Of a stretch of 64,000 bases of DNA, positions 18,506 through 31,335 are shown one piece after another. Where the stretch lies: positions 7,309,001-7,373,000 of the forward strand of contig OX327699.1 of NCBI GenBank assembly GCA_946807835.1, read 5' to 3'. Each line of letters starts with the position of its first letter. Within the stretch, counting starts at the first letter, position 1. The notes under the pieces were generated by a model. The model made no database searches. It saw only the letters and a program-made list of their open reading frames with translations, and was not told the origin of the DNA. The stretch comes from Ailanthus altissimus. Lineage: Eukaryota > Streptophyta > Magnoliopsida > Sapindales > Simaroubaceae. The position numbers were made by a program, and so were the translations under genes.

Positions 18506-20698
18506 TACTAAAAGCTTAATGACAACAGTGTTTGTCCTGGCAAAAATAGATATTCTTGAGATTGCATTTAAGCAAATTCAATTGCAATCAAGAAAAGTAA
18601 ACCAAGAGCTTTTAGCACTTAAAGCCTTGATGTTATGATAGGACAGCTAACAAATTACTGGAATCAGGGCCATTTTTTTTCTGGCAGCCTCTCCCTATCC
18701 TTCAGCAGATAAAGGCTGAAATTTGCATTTTCCAGGGATGTTATGTTCCACCAACCATGCAACTGCTATGCTACATTTCAAGGGTCAGACAGCAACTTCT
18801 GGTATATTGAGGGTCCCTTAAAATAACAGAGAAAAAAGAAGGTAATTATAAGGAAGAATTGGTGGACTTGAGGCACAGAGCTAAGCAACTTCAGCATTGA
18901 ATATATTGGCCCAGCTGGGTACAGCATAGATGCCTTGATCTATCTAGAATGGCTACCAAACAATATCAAAGATTCTCGCTGATCAGAATCAAGAGTAAAT
19001 ACCGACTTATATAGCGCAGAATTGCTAGTTGAGGACAGATTTGATAAATGTATCCAGTGGAAGCATCTACTTTGGCAGTTAGCTCTTCCGTAGGACCATA
19101 GATAAATCATCCTGCCGACAAGCAAAAGCAATTTCCAGCAACTACAGTGACAACTGAGATACGTGTTGCAACCACAGAAATGCCTCCTGAAAACCGTGAA
19201 AATGATTACAAATGGTATGTTTGGACTTATTTAAAACATTTCAGGCAAAAGTACATGGTGCAACAGGTTAATGGGAGTAGAATACAATAAAGAAAAGGAA
19301 ACGAGGAAGTTGCAATAGAGAACTATGTAGTGAATACAGCAGGCCATGAGAAGCCTACAACGAAGCAAACATCATGTACTGAAGCCAATGTTACTAACTC
19401 CAGAAGAATCAGCCGTTCAAAACTTAAATACATTCACACTGTTGATATTTGAATCCATATTTGATGCCAATAAAAGATAGCATTTTTGTTGCTTTCCACC
19501 ACCAAGTGGGCAAAAAGGGCTCGCCAAGTATCTCTGATATGAAAATCTAAAGTATAATCAAGTCAATACTAGGATTTCAATATCATACAGGTCTGTTAAG
19601 TAATCTACTATACCCATCTTGATTGTTTGATTAACACAATCTCACAAAGATCAAGCACACTAAGATCTGATTGAATGCTTTTGCAGTAGTTGTGTAAGGC
19701 AGATTATTAAGGCGCAAGTATTTCATATGTAACATTAGTTAAATCCTGTTTGTTGATTAATACGTTAGGACTAGCTGTTGTATTACTACAAGCAAAATTT
19801 TTTATCTTGTATGATATTTGCTATAGACAGAATGTATCAAGTCCAGGGATAATATAGAATAAAATTCTTTTTATTCATTTTCCCACACAAAGTAACTAAA
19901 ATTAAATAAAATTAAAAAAAAAACTCTGGGGAACAATGTCCATCTTCCATTAAGACTGCAAGTGCGAGTGAGAAGGAGTGTACTAAAAGGCCAGTAGAAG
20001 GATTGGCATTCCCCAGTGCATAGTCTCTTTGCAATCAGCGTCACAAAGGTTAAAAGAAATAGCAGAGGCAATTGCTCAGTGAACAAGAGAGATCACAAAC
20101 AATCTCTCTGCAACAAAATACAGAGTAGATTAAACAACCCTCATTAAACACAAAAGTTCAAGTTATAGGGAAATGGAGAAAAATGATTCTGTTCACGCTG
20201 AGCTGTCCAAAGGTAAGTTCATTGCATCGGGAAGATTGACAAATAATGAACACTCATTTCTTGATCCGTGGAACTTGTAATTGCATTAGGAAAACCAAAA
20301 ATGTGATAACAAGAGTTATAGTAACACTTTCCCCTTTCCAATACATAGTCTGTCTCATTAACAAAACTAAACAAAATTATAAAAACAAAATCGACTACAG
20401 CACCAAAGAAGCAATTCACTAAGAAACTTTGATTATACAATAGCAACACAAATTCACAAAAATTGGACACCAGCACCACTAACTGCCATGGTCCAATTCC
20501 ACATCCTACTTCCTTTACACAATATATATGCTGATAATTACAAAAAAGAAAAAATTTCCTCCATACCCATTTTTATTTCCAGTGCCAGCCACAAATACAC
20601 TGTCATCATCATCCTGGCATTTCCAAAAGCCAAATCCTAAACCCCATTAGCAAATTTTCACAATTAGACAGCTATATAACTAATTTTCCAAATAAAAA
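18506..20698. other. Intergenic DNA downstream of ROH1, no gene recognised
   Basis: Less AT-rich than the surroundings and without recognisable transposon ends. The part next to 20698 should include the ROH1 3' UTR. Open frames of 60-90 codons exist on minus, but none shows a family motif. A separate non-coding or unrecognised spliced transcript cannot be excluded. Confidence 0.45.
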
Positions 20699-21862
20699 CT
20701 AATCAGGACCATGACCCCTTCCCAAACAATCAAGCCCTTCAGTTCGGCTACGCACAATCTTGTGGAAAACTTCTCTTACTTGTTTCTCCAACGGGTCCAA
20801 TCCCGCCTTTATTGCTTCAAAAACCATGGACAGTTCCTGCACCCTTAGTCTAACTTCACCTTCCCTCTCCTCACTCAACGGAAAATGAACCAAATCCAAC
20901 AACTCATTCATCAACCTTGTGCTCTTCTCAATCTGATGAATCTCCCTCAACAACCCACAAGCATTTCTCCTCTCCCTCTTCTTCGACTCCTCCAGAATCT
21001 TCTCGTGCAACGCCAACATTGGCGCTGCCCAATGGAACTGCCTGGACATGGAGAAATGCACCTGCAGACCGCGGTCCTGACACGGGATTGCAGCCACAAG
21101 AGCCCACATTACAAACAACAAAACAGAGTTCATAGTAAAAACAACATTTGCAAGCCCGTTAGTTGCCATAATTTCGTGGTTTCTGGGAGCATATAAATTA
21201 TTCCCAATCGCCTGCAGCTGCCTAGCCGCCGACCAGGACCGCGACACGCTCCAAGACAACGACCTAAAATGACCTACGGACCTATGATGATGATCTTTTA
21301 CATTGTTGCGCCCAAATGAACGATTCCGGTGAGCTAAAGTTGTGCTCGAATCTTTCTCGTCTAACATACTTAACGCCAAATCAATGAAAGCTTTTTTAGC
21401 ACGACGAAAATGCCCTTCGCCGATTAATTTCTTGTTGTCCAAAGCAACAAGCACAATTTCAATAAGCTTCTGCCACTGTCTGATCTGTTCAATCCCGTCA
21501 CGAATCGCATTACACACGTCAAGCGCCTTCACGCTCCTTTCGAAATACTCGGCGATCATCCGATCCATCGGCGGCTTATGCAGCTGTGATTTATTGTTAA
21601 AAAGAATCTGACGGAACACGTCCTGCGAGACGAGGAACAAATCCAGAAGCTTCTGGACCCATGAGAGGGACAATAACTCGTCGGGCCCCGAAGATAAGTC
21701 GAGGAAGCGATCGGAAACCTTTTTCTGGAAGGAGTCGAGGTCGAGCTCGGGGTCGTGGTGAGACCCGTCCATGGAATGGACCTGATCGCGGCGGAGAGAC
21801 AAAATTGAACGGCCGATGTTGGTGAAAGGCGCCGAGGAACCTTGGTAATCCGTTGCGGGCAT
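20699..21862 (-). CDS. ROH1 family protein (DUF793), intronless
   Basis: A complete 387-residue protein from a single exon. It starts [10 protein letters not shown] followed by [18 protein letters not shown], the characteristic N-terminus of plant ROH1/DUF793 proteins. The central part is helical and rich in charged residues. The segment [20 protein letters not shown] (about 201-220) and the [10 protein letters not shown] motif precede one hydrophobic, probably membrane-associated segment (about 236-260). The C-terminal half (about 285-370) is predicted helical with heptad-like spacing. In Arabidopsis, ROH1 interacts with exocyst subunit EXO70 and is linked to exocytosis/seed-coat mucilage; a related role here is inference from family membership. 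Length and ends fit the family and no lesion is visible. It is the only intact host gene recognised in the window. Confidence 0.93.
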   Translation of the reverse strand: MPATDYQGSSAPFTNIGRSILSLRRDQVHSMDGSHHDPELDLDSFQKKVSDRFLDLSSGPDELLSLSWVQKLLDLFLVSQDVFRQILFNNKSQLHKPPMDRMIAEYFERSVKALDVCNAIRDGIEQIRQWQKLIEIVLVALDNKKLIGEGHFRRAKKAFIDLALSMLDEKDSSTTLAHRNRSFGRNNVKDHHHRSVGHFRSLSWSVSRSWSAARQLQAIGNNLYAPRNHEIMATNGLANVVFTMNSVLLFVMWALVAAIPCQDRGLQVHFSMSRQFHWAAPMLALHEKILEESKKRERRNACGLLREIHQIEKSTRLMNELLDLVHFPLSEEREGEVRLRVQELSMVFEAIKAGLDPLEKQVREVFHKIVRSRTEGLDCLGRGHGPD

Positions 21863-22279
21863 CCTCAGATTAACAACTGTGAAGATGAATTTTGAATTGA
21901 ATGGAGTTCAAATAAGAAGGGGCTGGCGATTGATGATTGAATGACGAAAGAATTGAGAAACCCTAACGAAGGTGACGGCATTTTATTGGGGAATTTTGGA
22001 CCGCGTTTTGTGGTCGTTGGAAAGAGAAAGGTCAAAAAAAACAATTTTCGTTTTCTTTAGAACGGATAAATAAATTATTACCATAATTAGAATAACTGAA
22101 AATTAACTTTTTTTATGTAATAAAAATAATTGAAAAATTAAAAGAACAATGTGCGCCTTTTTGCACACAGCGACAGAGCAAACGTAGTGGACACGCCGGG
22201 AGATGAGATGAGATCAGAGCCGTTGATTGGGAATATGCTGTCTTCGTCCGGAGTACAGTACAGGATGTGTGATGTTTGC
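21863..22279 (-). promoter_or_regulatory. 5' UTR/proximal promoter of the ROH1 gene
   Basis: Directly upstream of the ATG on minus. It is moderately AT-rich with no upstream coding sequence or transposon. I cannot place a TATA box or transcription start with confidence. Confidence 0.45.
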
Positions 22280-22349
22280 CACGTGGCGGGCATGTGTTAG
22301 GTTTGGGGTTTCCACGTACAGAGACGCAGTCATTTTGGATGCACACGTG
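22280..22349 (-). promoter_or_regulatory. Two G-box/ABRE-like CACGTG cores upstream of ROH1
   Basis: CCACGTGGC has its palindromic core at 22280-22285, and ACACGTGG has its core at 22344-22349, about 420 and 490 bp upstream of the ROH1 ATG. Such CACGTGGC elements are known binding sites for plant bZIP/bHLH factors, including ABA- and light-responsive ones. A regulatory effect on ROH1 is inference. Confidence 0.5.
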
Positions 22350-22717
22350 GAAGGTAAAGCTGAGTCTTCCTTGGCGCGTAATGAGAAGAGGGGAGAGGGG
22401 AATTGGTCTCTTTGTTTTTTTTTTTTCTGAAACAAAGGGGAATTGGTCTTGGTCCTGGTGTGATCTGATTCGTTGATCTGGAAGGAGAAAATTTGTTGAC
22501 TAAATTGCCCCTCAATAAGGCCAAAATATCAAATTTTCAAGGAAGAGCAGTATTTATTTATAATAATAATTATTATTATTATTTAAAAAATAAATATGCG
22601 GGAAGGAGAACTAATAAATTGATTTAATTATTATCAAATTATTATCTTTTATGCACATCTAAGCTAAGTTGTCTCTTTACGTCGTTGAATTAATCTAATG
22701 ACTCTCGTAATTACATT

Positions 22718-23574
22718 TGTTGAGAGAGAAAATATTTTTTTTTCTCTCAATGTTATGTCGAAGTGAAGAACTCAAGACTCAGTCTAGAACTTTAACTTTC
22801 TTGCGCAGCAGAATAACATGTCAATCAAACAAACACAATAAGAATTCAAAGTAGAAAACAAAATAGCAAAACACAATCTTACGTGGTTTGGTCAATTGTC
22901 TACATCCACGGTGAATTTAAGGATCCTAACCTCTCTTATTATAACTCCCTAAAGATTTTATAAGAAAAACTCAATGAAGAACTTTCAAAATGACTTAAAC
23001 GTTTAGTGAACTCTTACTCTACCACGAACAATGATCACCCAAACAACAGTTCCACCCTAGCGCACACAAGCACTTAGTGTTTACTAAGTTCTTCCCCTCT
23101 TTTAGAATTTCTCTTAATATTTAATCTAAAATTAAGGGTTTACAAGTGTTTATATAGGGTGTATTTCGTGCCTACTAACCATATTTCTTATTAGAGTAAG
23201 AGTCCACTTATTTTGGAAGTCCAAAACTTCTTAAAATTAAAAATTTCAAAAAAAAAAACGAACTTTTCCACACGTTCTGGCACCTCGGTGCTCGTCCTTG
23301 GGAGCTGCGACACTGGACAAAATCTCGCCCAGTGCTGCAGCGCTGGGTTGCTGTCCTGGAGGCCGCGGCGCTCAGCCATTGGCCCTGTGTGCCTATTCCC
23401 GTTTTCTTGCTTCCTTCACGTCTTTTAGTCCCGTTTCACTTCCCCTTTCGTGTCTCATACGTCCTAAACTTCTCCATACGTATCTCACACATTCTAGACT
23501 TCTTGTAACTCTTCACTTTGTATTCATCTCAATTTTTATCCAATCAAAATTATTGAATCATCAATTTTTCAGCA
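22718..23574 (-). mobile_element. Solo LTR of family 'D'
   Basis: It starts TGTTGAGAGAGAA and ends ...CATCAATTTTTCAGCA, collinear with the solo LTR at 5231. It carries the family block in slightly decayed form (ACGTGGTTTGGTCAATTG...CCACGGTGAAT, 22880-22916), a TATATA box near 23151, and a GC-rich U3 cluster at about 23275-23385. The flanks ACATT (22713-22717) and ACACT (23575-23579) match 4 of 5, fitting an aged TSD. It lies about 850 bp upstream of the ROH1 start codon, minus orientation, with no internal region. Confidence 0.85.
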
Positions 23575-24797
23575 ACACTATTTTATTAAGGACATTTTTA
23601 TTTGAGAATGTTTGTATTTTTCAAAATATCATAATCATATTTTTTAATTTTTTCTCTTATATTTATTTTTACTAATAAAGTGAATTTTATTTTTTTAATA
23701 TGTTCTTATATTTAAACTCAAAGTCTAATTACTTTTTTTTAATTGTTATAATTCAATCAAAATCTCACGTTCTACCTCAAGAGTATTAACTCTTTATTAT
23801 TAAAGTTTGTCCATTTGCTCAAAAAAAAAAAACTGACCATTTGCTCAAATCTCCTCCATTTTAGTTGCACTAGTTACTCAAATTTTCTATAAAATTTTAG
23901 CTTTCATAAAAAATTGAATTTTGCATAGGAGAAAATAATTATTTTAAATTTTAAATTTTTACAATGCCTCAATCAATCATATGCGTTTTTTTATTTAACT
24001 TTTTTTTTATCACTTGCTTTTATAAACAAAATATTTATATCTATTGTATACCAAGCAAATCTTAATATATTTGCATTAATCTTTTCAAGAATTATTTTTA
24101 TTTTATTACAAATATTATATCTTAATTATAAATCACAACTCAAATTATAAATAATTATAATATTACAGTTCAAATGTTAACTAATTATAAGCATAATCAA
24201 CTAATTATAGCTTGAATATTTACAAGCTTTATCGTTGAAGCAAGCATTTGAATATTTCAAAAATTATGATGTTAATTTCATAAAATAAAAATATAGAGCA
24301 AGTGAGTTTTAGTAATTCAGAACATATTAATATTATTCAAAATCATTGTTTGGGGGATCTTTAAAACTAACTTTGAGATAAAGATAAAAAAGTATTTATA
24401 ATAATTATACAAAAGTATCTGTCTTAATTGCATCATTAATTTTCATTTTCATGAATAAAACATCTACAAATTATAAAACAATAATATGATTACAAAATAG
24501 CAGCAAAGCAGATTTTTGCCTTGATGGCTGCCTATGAACATGATCTATTAATTTGAATTTGATAATAACATAATTTCAAAAGAATCCGTCTTCATAACTA
24601 AAATTTAAAATAGCTTCACACGTGTGGTCTAGAGTTGATAGACTTTGGCAGGCTGAATATTAAATGTAAATAGTACTGACACGCTCAGCTGAAGCATAAG
24701 ATAATATGATAATGAGAAGGAGAAGGAGAAGCATAAGATGATACGATAATGATTTTTCTCAAAATAAATATAAATTAAGCTGGACACAGAAAATCTG

Positions 24798-24832
24798 TTA
24801 TTATTATTATTATTATTGTTGTTGTTGTTGTT
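24798..24832. repeat. Compound microsatellite (TTA)n(TTG)n
   Basis: About seven ATT/TTA units pass directly into five GTT units. Confidence 0.9.
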
Positions 24833-25452
24833 GAGCCTAGAGACAAAATGCTTAACATTTGCTATTTCTTAATCAGGAAACTGAACTTTATTCGTCTTTG
24901 ATGGATCTCAGTTATTCACCATTACAATTGACAAAACAATGGATTTATCCGGGATTATTATATGAATTTTAATCAGAAATTCAATATTTGGTCTAATAAA
25001 AAAGTTGTAGATTGTTTCAAATTTGAAGGTTTCAATTTATTGCTGGAAAGCCTAAACTTGTTATCTTATCAAAGAATTATTCAGTATTCCACCTTTCATT
25101 CTCAAATTAATTTTTGAAAAATAAAAAAATATCCAACATGCTTGACTTGAGCCTATATAACATGGCTCTATGACTGAGCATTCAGCCCTTTAATAGAGAC
25201 GATTCAATATTAACTCAGACTTTGGGTGATTTAAATGCAGAAGTGAAAATAACTGTAGAATATAATCAAATTAAATTAATTTAAGAAGAATTAAGACCCA
25301 ATTTTTTTTATAAAAAAAATATGACTTGAAATAACAAACTCAGATCTCTACAACAACGTTACCAACCATTCTTATTTTAAAAAAATATATATAGTTTATA
25401 TTTTCGCCTTTATTTCTTCTTAAATCCTAACAGGTAAAATGTTTTTTCATAT

Positions 25453-25600
25453 TTTCAGTTGTTGGGAAGCTCTTACAAAATTACAATAACAATCTTGCAG
25501 CTATCTAATTATTCAATTTTTTTCTTTTTTCAGTTGTTGGGAGGCTCCTACAGAGTTACAATTACAATATTTGCAACTATCTAATTATTTAAATAGTTAT
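25453..25600. repeat. Tandem duplication, 75-bp unit, two copies
   Basis: TTTCAGTTGTTGGGA(A/G)GCTC followed by (T/C)TACA(A/G)A(A/G)TTACAAT...CTATCTAATTATT occurs at 25453 and again at 25528 with several substitutions. Confidence 0.85.
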
Positions 25601-26389
25601 TGTAATTCTTGGAGTGGTAAAAAATTGTAATATAATACTGATTTTTTTATATAAAAAAAAATCACTTTTTGTATCCTTTATGTAAACGTGAAAGATTTCA
25701 CTCCCACGCGTTCAAGGAATTCAGAATTGGCTGCTATGAAAAACAAAATACGATTATTGAGGGATATTTTTCTTAATACTCTGTTTAATTTTATAATTAT
25801 AAATTTAAAAAAAATTAATATTAGAATTTAATTATTTTTTTAAAATATATTTGAATATCCAATCATTTAAAAGATTTCATCAAAATTAACGAATTTCGTA
25901 TCAATTAACATCAAATGACCATTTTAATATTTTCAGGTTAAAAGAAGTTGACATGATAGACAATTGCATGAGTTTTATGTTGGATGTAAATAAAAAAAAT
26001 TATTTATAAAAAATAAACGTAGTGAAAGTCAAATCGTTTTGTTCATAATTATATGTATAGGGATAGAAGATTACATCAATTTCTCGTTATGACAAATCTT
26101 GAATTGACTGGCTACAATCTTTTCTACTATCCTCAATCTTCAAACTCAACGTGTATGGGCACGTGAATTTTTTTTAATCTCTAAAAATACTAATACTCAA
26201 ATATGAGATAATAGTATTAATTAAATTCTTTTTTCACGCAAAAATACATAAAATAATTTTTTTTTTCTCTATATGGTTATTGTTGTACTTTACTACTCTA
26301 TATCTCTCATATATTTAGGAATTTCTCTTAAGTATTTAGAATTTGATGAGGATTAAAAAATTAAAATTTAATTAGAATTTGAGTTAGTA

Positions 26390-27393
26390 GAAGGACTGCA
26401 AGACCTATAAGCTTCCTAGCTCCAACTTAAAAAGCTTAGTTCTTATTATCTCATAATATACCAATTCTTCTAAGTTAACCTCAAACTATTCCATTAAAAG
26501 TTAAGAGCTGTACTCTAGTAACTAATGTTATAAAGTAAAAGCTTATTTAATTAAAACTCTATTTAATTAAATTGGACTTGGTCTTTAGACAAATAATAAC
26601 CACTTAGTTGACCCTCTAATTAATGTCCATAATTAAAGTTAGGTCATGAAAAAAGTGTCTTACATTTTTAATTACTTATTTGCCCATAAATCATTGAATG
26701 CTCTAATGATCACTTTTAATATATCTATATTTGTAAATAAATTTGCAAATAAATATTATTATTTAATAAATAATTTATTGAATAAATTGTGGCCATAGAT
26801 TCTAATGATCAAATACTGCAAACAATTTAAGTGAATATTAATTATTAGATTCTATTTTGCAAATACATGTTCTTATGACTCATAAAATTATATCTCTAAG
26901 CTATCGAGGTTTTGACCGTTTATATGGATCTTACTCCGTGATAACTCAAAAGATACAACGCATAAATGTAAGTTTATTACTTGCTCAGGATTAAAATCAA
27001 TCAAGCTTATTAAAATTTTTATAAATTAAGATCTACGATATTTAGTTAATCAGATCGAAATTCACAGTAGTCTCATTCAATATAACATATACACTAGTTT
27101 TTCTACTTGAAGTCTCTACTTCGATAATCAAGGTAAATCATTCACTATAAGAAGAAGAAAAACTACAATTTTACATAATGAAATGGCATTTTCATTAATG
27201 GTTGTGAACTAGATTTAGTTTATAAAGAACTTGTGATCTATACCTTCTGTATTAGCATCATATGCCTAATACATAGATTACATACTTTATAAATATAAGC
27301 TCATCAATGTATGATCAATTATATATATGAATAAACTTTATTAATCTAATAAAATGTTATTACACATGCTTTAAGGGTATAAAATGTCTAACA
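26390..27393 (-). repeat. LTR-like remnant (minus orientation)
   Basis: Read on minus, the sequence begins TGTTAGACATTTTATACCC at 27393, a start typical of a group of plant LTRs, followed by TAATAAAGTTTATTC and a promoter-like region. The block GAGATATAATTTTATGAGTC and AACGGTCAAAACCTCGATAG recalls known LTR R/U5 sequence. The 3' boundary near 26390 is uncertain and no TSD or PBS was found. Confidence 0.45.
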
Positions 27394-27572
27394 TTCTAAA
27401 GTTTTAGCATTTAAAAATAATAAAATTAAATAATGATAAAATACTTTACAAAATAAGAAAAAATAAAATAAAAAATTTAAAAATCTCTAAAAAATAAATT
27501 AAAAACAATAATAATAAATAAAATTTAAAAATAATAATAATTAATAATAGCTTTTTTAAAAACAATTGTTTG

Positions 27573-27706
27573 CAAAAATGGCCGCTGGTCCAAGCAACCA
27601 TAATGTTCATTAGTTCGGCAACCAAAATGGCTACTGGTCCAAGTGATCAAAATGGCTACTGGTCCGACAACCAAAATGGTCACTGCTCCAAGCAGCCATT
27701 TAGCCA
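27573..27706. repeat. Minisatellite, 24-26-bp unit, about five copies
   Basis: Five degenerate units of the form CAAAATGGCTACTGGTCC followed by AAG(T/C)(G/A)A(T/C) or GACAAC lie head to tail. The units diverge by 10-30%. No spacers, so not CRISPR-like. Confidence 0.8.
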
Positions 27707-28384
27707 CCGATTTAGTATTTTTTTAATTTTTTAAATTACTTTTTATGTTTATTTTATTTTATTTTTTGAAAAGATTTAAGTGTTTGAAGTGTGAAATAAC
27801 TTTTTTTTTTTTGGATTTGTTAACTTTTACAGTAGATAAATGATTAGGCATTTGTACATATTTTACAAAGAAATTAGATATTAATGTCGATTTTTTAAAT
27901 TTATAGGTATTGATAAAATTAAGTCATATTTCAAGAGTATTGATGATAATATTCCATTATTAAGAGAGTATGATCTATATTTTAAATTTAACATTAAAGA
28001 TTTTCTTCATATCCAGCAAATATTTTGAAATTACAATGTTGAAGTTTTAAATCTATAAGAAAATTAAATATCTCAAATTTAAGGTAAAAAGAAGTTCAAA
28101 TTTAAAGTGAAAATCTTTCAAATTATTTCTTTATTTTCTAATTTTTATTCATCCAATTATAAATATTCAACACACATATTTATTATTCATACAATAATAA
28201 GTTTTAATACTCCAAATAAATTTAAAGAAATTCTAATACCATATTACAAATTTTTAGTAGTCAATCTGCTTCTACAACGAAAAATTTTGAGAATATTAAA
28301 AAATCAAAAAGACGTTGAGCATTAGATGTTTGGAAGTATTTTACGTTGAAAAATTGTACATATATTATTATTATTATTTTTTAA
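27707..28384. other. AT-rich sequence upstream of the hAT pseudogene
   Basis: No protein similarity is visible. It may be 5' terminal sequence of the following hAT element, but no inverted terminus could be paired. Confidence 0.35.
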
Positions 28385-29438
28385 AAAGCTATCTATAAGT
28401 TTTGTTGTAAAGGTTTAAATATCAAAAATAGCTCACGATACCAATGAATCAATGTGCCAAGATATGTTTGCAGAAACATGATCTAAAAGAGTCAATTCAA
28501 ATTGAAATTGCCTAAAGTGCCTTTAGAGAAAATATTTTTAGATTCCATTATAATTAATAGTGCATATAGTAGATTGACTAAATATGTTGTAACTAGTGAA
28601 CAATATCTCTTTTTTGCCAAAGATAAAAGATATGAGAAATTTATGAAATGATATATTCAACCTAACTGAGCTCGTGTTCTAAAAACTATTGTTACAAATA
28701 ATATTTTCATTGCATATCATCAAACTAAAGAAAAATTAATTGATGAAATCTCACAATTTAAATGAGTATTTGTTGTTACTTTTGATTGTTGGATGATTGC
28801 TAATCAATTGGGGCACATTTGTATTACGTTGCATTATATTGATAATGATTGATTTTTACAAAAAAAGAATTATTATTTTTTATGAATTGGAACATTCACA
28901 CACAACGATGTTATTTTTAGTTCTTTAATGAATATTTAAAAAAAAATTCAAATTGTTAATAAATTTATTAGTATTACTTTTGATAATACAAGTGCAAAAA
29001 TTGTTGCTACGAATTTATTTTCAATTTAATTAATATTTGTGCGTGGTTTAAGTTTTTTTTTTATTTGAGGTGCTTTTATCATATTCTTAATTTAAGTATT
29101 CAAGATGGGTTAAATATAAATAATCCTGAGATTGAAAAAATTGGAGAAACAATAAAATATATTGCTTCATCATCTTTTAGACGACAAGAATTTAAAATTA
29201 TGTTGAATAATTGTAAATAGATAATAGAAGGTTCAAACTTGACTTGAGAACTCATTAGAATGCTATATATATAATGGTAAAATCTTGTGTTGATTTTAGT
29301 GATTATACAACGTATTATTATAATATTAAAATAAATGAATCTATACTAATTAATCATAATTAGGAAATTATATCTTACTATATAAATATTTTGGAAGCAT
29401 TTAATGATACCACATTAACATATCCATGTGTGTATTAG

Positions 29439-29954
29439 TAGGGATGACAATTTGTCATGGATCCAAATCCAGATTCGAAAAAATTCAAAACCCAACTTGA
29501 CTTGAAAAAATTTGAATTTTTTTTATTTATCTGGATCCGATTTTTTTAGAAAATCTAGAACTGGGCTGGATCTAGGTTTTTGCAAGAATCCAAAAACCCA
29601 GCCCAGATTTAGATTTTATCTATTTTTTTTTAAAAATAGTCCTAAATTAGTTCTTAAAATTTATAATATTTAATATATATGAATCAAACAATTGTCTTAT
29701 AAAATAAATATCCTAAACGTTTACATTTAACTTAAATATTTAAAATTTTTTGAAAAAATAAATTAAAAACAAAATTTAAAATAAAAATTTGGGCTTAAAT
29801 CTAAATCTGGATTACCTAGATCCGTACCAGGTTTAAACCCAGATCTAGCCCAATCCGAATAAACCTGGGTAAAATTCGGGTTCTAGGTGCATTGAAAAAA
29901 TTTCGATCCAAATTTAGGTTGAGCAAAACCTCGATTCGAATTTTGCCATCCCTA
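29439..29954. mobile_element. hAT-type MITE, 516 bp
   Basis: Termini TAGGGATGACAATTTG and, inverted, TAGGGATGGCAAAATTCG form imperfect terminal inverted repeats. The flanks TGTATTAG (29431-29438) and TGCATTAA (29955-29962) match 6 of 8, as for an old 8-bp hAT target duplication. The interior has GG(A/G)T(C)C-rich repeats (ATCTGGATT/AATCCAGAT types) and no coding capacity. It interrupts the decayed hAT transposase, whose frame continues on both sides. Confidence 0.8.
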
Positions 29955-30022
29955 TGCATTAATGATGTTTTTGTTAAATATAGAAATAATCTAATGTTTG
30001 ATGATATATGTGATGTGATATT

Positions 30023-31335
30023 TCTATATCTTAAAATTAAACGTAAGTATACGCTATCGTAACAAGTAATAAAATGACTTATAAAGTCAGATGTCAAACT
30101 CACAGGGATAATTTAAATTTTCTACCATGTACTAAAATTATATCTTTATTATAATTATTCTAGAAAAATCAAATCTTAATTTTGTAATAAATTTAAATAA
30201 AATAAAATTACATAAAATAAATGACACAACTTAAATAAAATAAGAAAATAGTAATATAGAGAAAGCCTAGGGTTAATTACTATATTTCAATATGGTTTCT
30301 AAAGATTTAATCTTTTAACATTTATATCCTTTAAATCTTATTATTGTTCAAGACACTAATATGTTCACAAGCTTCTGCCAATGTCATGCAAGTATATCCT
30401 AATTTACCAAATACATATATTCTTATAGTACTTGTAATAAATTAAGATTCATTAAGAACAGGTCTTATTAACCATACATTCAAATTAGGTATATTCTTAT
30501 CCTAATTCGAAACTTGCATATGCAACATTGAATGTTACTCTATAATCATGCATCAAATTATCTAGGTTTAAATACAATGATGCATCTTCCGAGTTCATCA
30601 AAGTATTACAAAAGCAATCACAATATTGATTAGATATAATGAAGCATTAAGAACAAATAGTATGAATAATGAAGAATTGAGTTCAAATAAATATTAAAAA
30701 GATCTAACAATTAAGTTTTCATATTGAATTCAAATAATAAACCTAGAAAATAAATTTAACTTATGGTAACAAGAAAATTATGGCTGAAAAATAAAATAAA
30801 CATGATACAACAAAAAATAAACCAATATAGACGTCAATTTACAGTTGGTTGATACGCCAAAGATTTTTCAATAATCTTTTACTTCCTTGAATTGCCATTC
30901 CTTCTCTCTCTAAAAATTACTCTTCTTCAATGTGTTGTAGCTCTAAGAGCCCTAAGTTGTGTATTTTTTTAGGTCTGAAATGATTGACCCTTATATAAGA
31001 ATTGATTGGAGTCTTGGAGTTGTATTTCTTTTAAGTTTAAAAAAAATTGCACTGTTCACCGTAGCCGCTAATACTGTTCATCGCTGAGGCGAAAGTACTG
31101 AAGTAAAGAGATACTGTTTGTGGAATACAGTTCACACGATACTGTAGCGATTACTATAACATTTGGTATTTTTCCTTATTTTTCTTTGATTTTCATCACC
31201 AATTGCTCTATTGACTTCAAACTTATAAAACAACAATAAAACATATAAAAAAACTTAATATTCTTATTAAAATGAGTAATTAATCAAGTTAGGGGAGTGA
31301 AAATAATAGATATAATTTACGCTTATCAATATGTA
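30023..31335 (-). mobile_element. 1.3-kb LTR-like insertion in the hAT pseudogene
   Basis: hAT coding sequence stops after DICDV (about 30019) and resumes at MEIKFEKY (31341), so the intervening 1.3 kb is an insertion. The flanks ATATT and CTATT match 4 of 5. Read on minus it has a TATA box (CTTATATAAGGGTC near 30995) and, upstream of it, a cluster of ACTGTTCA/ACAGTAT motifs (31049-31165). This U3-TATA-R layout suggests a solo LTR. Its family is not identified, and the end ACGCTATCGTAACAAGTAATAAAATG near 30050 resembles sequence common in plant repeats. Confidence 0.6.

Larger units (their letters stand above)
23575..26389. other. AT-rich intergenic DNA with simple repeats
   Basis: No coding similarity or element ends were recognised beyond the two repeats listed separately. 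A GAGAAGGAGAAGGAGAAG patch occurs near 24715. Confidence 0.45.

Noticed and set aside
19871..20479. Small minus frames downstream of ROH1 as a possible second gene
   Set aside because: No family motif, no convincing exon borders and no homologous copy; left as unannotated flank/3' UTR.
27573..27706. CRISPR-like regular repeats
   Set aside because: Units are contiguous without spacers, diverged, and in plant DNA; an ordinary minisatellite.
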